Shown here one piece after another: positions 61,734-64,000 of a DNA stretch of 64,000 nucleotides. The position numbers were made by a program, and so were the translations under genes. The notes under the pieces are model-generated. The model saw only the letters and a program-made list of their open reading frames with translations. It was not told the DNA's origin and ran no database searches. Origin of the DNA: an uncultured bacterium (GTDB taxonomy: Bacteria > Calescibacteriota > Calescibacteriia > Calescibacteriales > Calescibacteriaceae); the NCBI GenBank assembly GCA_938036315.1, contig CALHPK010000002.1:1-64000 (forward strand), in the 5' to 3' direction. Position 1 is the stretch's first letter. Each line of letters opens with the position of its first letter.

Positions 61734-63957
61734 AGACCATGGACAATCATTTGTTGTTTGTCTCCCAGATGGCAAAATTATCCGTATCCCAGCTGGTTCT
61801 GAAGACAAAATAGGATACAGGGTAATCGTAAATCTAAGAAACAATTGGAAAGATATGGGGCTTGTAATTAATAAAGAGGAAAGTCGACCAAGTGAGGAAG
61901 TAGTCAATTTATATTTCCCGGATGAGATTCCCCTCATTTCAAAGCAAAATATAGAGCTTTGTAAGTTGATATCTAAAAAATATCTCTGTCCGCTTTTCTC
62001 GGTTCTTCAACTTATGATTCCATCAGACTATCTTACATTAGAGATCAAAATATCAAGATCTCTAAAATCTGCAGAGAAATCAGTTGATGAATTTTTTAAA
62101 AGTGCCAGAGCATTAAAACTTTTTAAAGTTTTGAAAAAGAAGAAAAGGCTGAATCTCAGACAGGCCAGAAAATTTTCTAGTCTGGAAAAGCTAAAAAAAC
62201 TCGAAGAATTAGGGCTTATCGAGGTAAAACCTAAGAAGATGGTTCCAGATAGGCAAAAAGTCTTGGAAGAATTTTTGAAAAGGATTGAATCAGCAGAGAA
62301 GGAGGAAACAAAAGAGAGTGGAATTAGTAATGAGCAGAAAGTATTGACCGATGAGCAAAAATTTGCATTAGAGAGGATCTTAAAATCTGGAAATAGAAAA
62401 TTTCTTATCTTCGGGGCTACAGGGAGTGGGAAAACAGAAGTCTACATAAGGGCGATCAAAGAGGAAATCGAGACCGGAGGCGGTGCTATATTCCTTGTGC
62501 CAGAAATATCACTTACAACATTTCTTTTAGGGAGGATAAGAGATACCTTTAAAGATGCGGTAGTTTTACACTCTGGAATTCCCCAAAAAGAGAGGGAACT
62601 GAACTGGTGGGCACTCAGATATGGAATATCCCGCTTGGCAATCGGAGCAAGATCTGCAGTATTCTCACCAATCCAAAACCTTAAAGTAATCGTTGTTGAT
62701 GAAGAGCATGATCCATCATATAAGCAATCGCCGCAGAATTCAAATTCACCGGTATTTTATGATGCCAGAGATGTAGCTGAAATGAGAGCCACTATTGAAA
62801 ATGCGAAGGTCATTTTTGGATCAGCAACTCCATCAATAAACAATTTCTACAGGGCAAAAACATTAGGTAGTATAGAGCTAATAAAGATGAAAAAAAGAAT
62901 ACCAGGAATGACATTTCCCAAAAATATAGTTTTGGATCTGAAGAAAGAACCAGCAGTAGATTTTGCCACTGTACCACTAACCTGTAAGCTTAAGGAAGAG
63001 ATTGAAAAGAGAATAGAAAAAGCTGAAAATATCATTCTCCTTTTCACGCGAAGAGGCTATAGCATTTCTATAATCTGCAGGAATTGCCTTTATAAATTCA
63101 AATGCGTTGCTTGTTCCTCAACATTGGTTTATCACAAAAATGAGGGATTAGTTTGCCACTGGTGTGGAAGGAAATACCCAAGACCTTTCAGTTGTCCCAA
63201 TTGCGGTTCTACAGAACTTGACACCATAGGATTCGGAACAGAAAAAATTGAAGACGAACTCAAAGCAATATTTAAAGTTCCTGTTCTGAGAATGGATTCA
63301 GATGTAGTAAACTCAGAAAGGAAGGCAAAAAAGATATTGGAAGAATTCAAGAGAAACTCTCCTGCAATACTGCTTGGAACTCAGATGGTATCAAAAGGCT
63401 TCGATTTTCCAAAGGTAAGTATGGTTGGGGTGATTCTCATCGACACAGAGTTTACTCTTCCTGCGTTTAATGCTGATGAAAGAGCTTTCCAACTTATAAG
63501 CCAAGTATCTGGTAGAGCCGGAAGGCAGAGGGCAGAACAAAATAATATAGAAAACGTAAGCATAATACAGACTTATTTTCCAGAGCACCCTGTAATAAGA
63601 TACTGCATAGATAATGACTATGAGAGTTTTTTTGAAGAAGAGATAGAAAAGAGAAAAGAATTTGGACTTCCTCCGTTTTCAACTTTAGTATTGGTTTTAT
63701 TTTCACATAAAAATGAGGAGTTGACGTGGGAGATGGCTAAAAGATTCTTTGAAAGAGTAAAATCAGCAGGGATAAGGTGCGAGATGCCCACAAAGTCTCT
63801 AAGATATATTACATCATCAAGATATAACGTGAAAATGATTATATACATTCAAGATAAATCTGAGTTTTCTACGTTAGCAAGAATTTTCCATAAATCAGTA
63901 TTCTATTTAAAAGGGGTGAAAATCACGGTCGACGTTAACCCAGAAAATATTCTCTGA
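61726..63957 (+). CDS. priA: Primosomal replication restart helicase PriA
   Basis: 3'-5' superfamily 2 helicase that recognises stalled forks and reloads the replisome. The 743-residue protein has a DNA-binding N-terminal part (1-200), Walker A IFGATGSGKTEVY (about 229-241), DEEHDPSYKQ (Walker B/motif II, about 325-334), a zinc-binding segment with eight cysteines from CRNC through CVAC, CHWC and CPNC (about 451-502) and helicase motifs V-VI (GTQMVSKGFDFPKVSMVGV; QVSGRAGR). The start overlaps LOG by eight bases. Length is normal. The gene ends 43 bases before the window edge. Confidence 0.96.
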   Translation: MDKDHGQSFVVCLPDGKIIRIPAGSEDKIGYRVIVNLRNNWKDMGLVINKEESRPSEEVVNLYFPDEIPLISKQNIELCKLISKKYLCPLFSVLQLMIPSDYLTLEIKISRSLKSAEKSVDEFFKSARALKLFKVLKKKKRLNLRQARKFSSLEKLKKLEELGLIEVKPKKMVPDRQKVLEEFLKRIESAEKEETKESGISNEQKVLTDEQKFALERILKSGNRKFLIFGATGSGKTEVYIRAIKEEIETGGGAIFLVPEISLTTFLLGRIRDTFKDAVVLHSGIPQKERELNWWALRYGISRLAIGARSAVFSPIQNLKVIVVDEEHDPSYKQSPQNSNSPVFYDARDVAEMRATIENAKVIFGSATPSINNFYRAKTLGSIELIKMKKRIPGMTFPKNIVLDLKKEPAVDFATVPLTCKLKEEIEKRIEKAENIILLFTRRGYSISIICRNCLYKFKCVACSSTLVYHKNEGLVCHWCGRKYPRPFSCPNCGSTELDTIGFGTEKIEDELKAIFKVPVLRMDSDVVNSERKAKKILEEFKRNSPAILLGTQMVSKGFDFPKVSMVGVILIDTEFTLPAFNADERAFQLISQVSGRAGRQRAEQNNIENVSIIQTYFPEHPVIRYCIDNDYESFFEEEIEKRKEFGLPPFSTLVLVLFSHKNEELTWEMAKRFFERVKSAGIRCEMPTKSLRYITSSRYNVKMIIYIQDKSEFSTLARIFHKSVFYLKGVKITVDVNPENIL

Positions 63958-64000
63958 ATATTACCATCTCTTACACCCTAAATTTAGGATTCTCTCCTCC

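Noticed and set aside
1-64000. CRISPR array, prophage, insertion sequence or integron
   Set aside because: No series of regularly spaced repeats, transposase, integrase or phage structural gene was seen. The direct repeats present are all two- or three-copy and without spacers.

Overview
The window is a gene-dense, AT-rich chromosomal segment of a Gram-negative bacterium. Evidence for an outer membrane with lipopolysaccharide includes GmhA, an ADP-heptose transferase-like GT9 enzyme, an O-antigen ligase-like protein, RmlD, several GT4 glycosyltransferases, a WcaJ-type initiating phosphotransferase, a C-terminal-Phe beta-barrel protein and many lipoproteins. The Dickkopf-like cysteine-rich secreted protein, a CehA/McbA-type PHP protein, DUF4416 and the Thermus-like 7Fe ferredoxin suggest a deltaproteobacterium-like lineage (in the old broad sense), possibly thermophilic. 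That placement is inference; there is no rRNA gene here to settle it. I see no insertion sequence, prophage, CRISPR array or rRNA operon.

Layout. 0-4.5 kb: 5' end of a glycogen synthase gene, a hypothetical gene, parB and two GT4 glycosyltransferases. 4.6-11.3 kb: five tRNA genes (Ser-GCU, Lys-CUU, Met-CAU, Val-GAC, Gly-GCC) packed among an RpiB-GlyA fusion, a DUF2905 protein, a TIM-barrel isomerase, an outer-membrane protein, a coiled-coil/zinc-ribbon protein and a LivF-type ATPase. Three of the tRNAs sit 7-10 nt upstream of a start codon and one overlaps the end of a coding sequence. 11.5-24.5 kb: clpX, a very large CehA-like protein, peroxiredoxin-like protein, pncB, GT9, TRAP receptor, SCP2 protein, lepB, a PAP2 gene split by a frameshift, rhomboid protease, rimI. 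24.6-29.1 kb: ferredoxin, a beta-propeller lipoprotein under a cobalamin riboswitch, malQ and purM. 29.2-50 kb: O-antigen ligase-TPR fusion, metallo-hydrolases, carboxyltransferase, GlpA-like dehydrogenase, acyltransferase, pstB, cdsA, ahcY and large lipoproteins. 50-64 kb: envelope cluster (WcaJ-like, gmhA, SurA-like, pdxA, DUF4416), L,D-transpeptidase, acyl-CoA dehydrogenase, a minus-strand cysO-like/rpsI/argC/rmlD run, then LOG and priA.

The genes cover envelope polysaccharide and phospholipid synthesis, one-carbon and cofactor metabolism (GlyA, GcvH-like, AhcY, PdxA, PncB, PurM), alpha-glucan metabolism (GlgA, MalQ), fatty acyl-CoA metabolism and protein quality control. Transport subunits are scattered: LivF, PstB and DctP each occur without their partners.

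The most interesting points are: (1) a cobalamin riboswitch directly controlling a YncE-like beta-propeller lipoprotein, suggesting a BtuG-like corrinoid-capture function; (2) the tRNA-punctuated gene arrangement; (3) a CysO/MoaD-type sulfur carrier whose diglycine is followed by an extra Ala, translationally linked to rpsI; (4) many two-copy 14-24 nt tandem duplications in intergenic DNA, several overlapping stop codons; (5) the RpiB-GlyA fusion.
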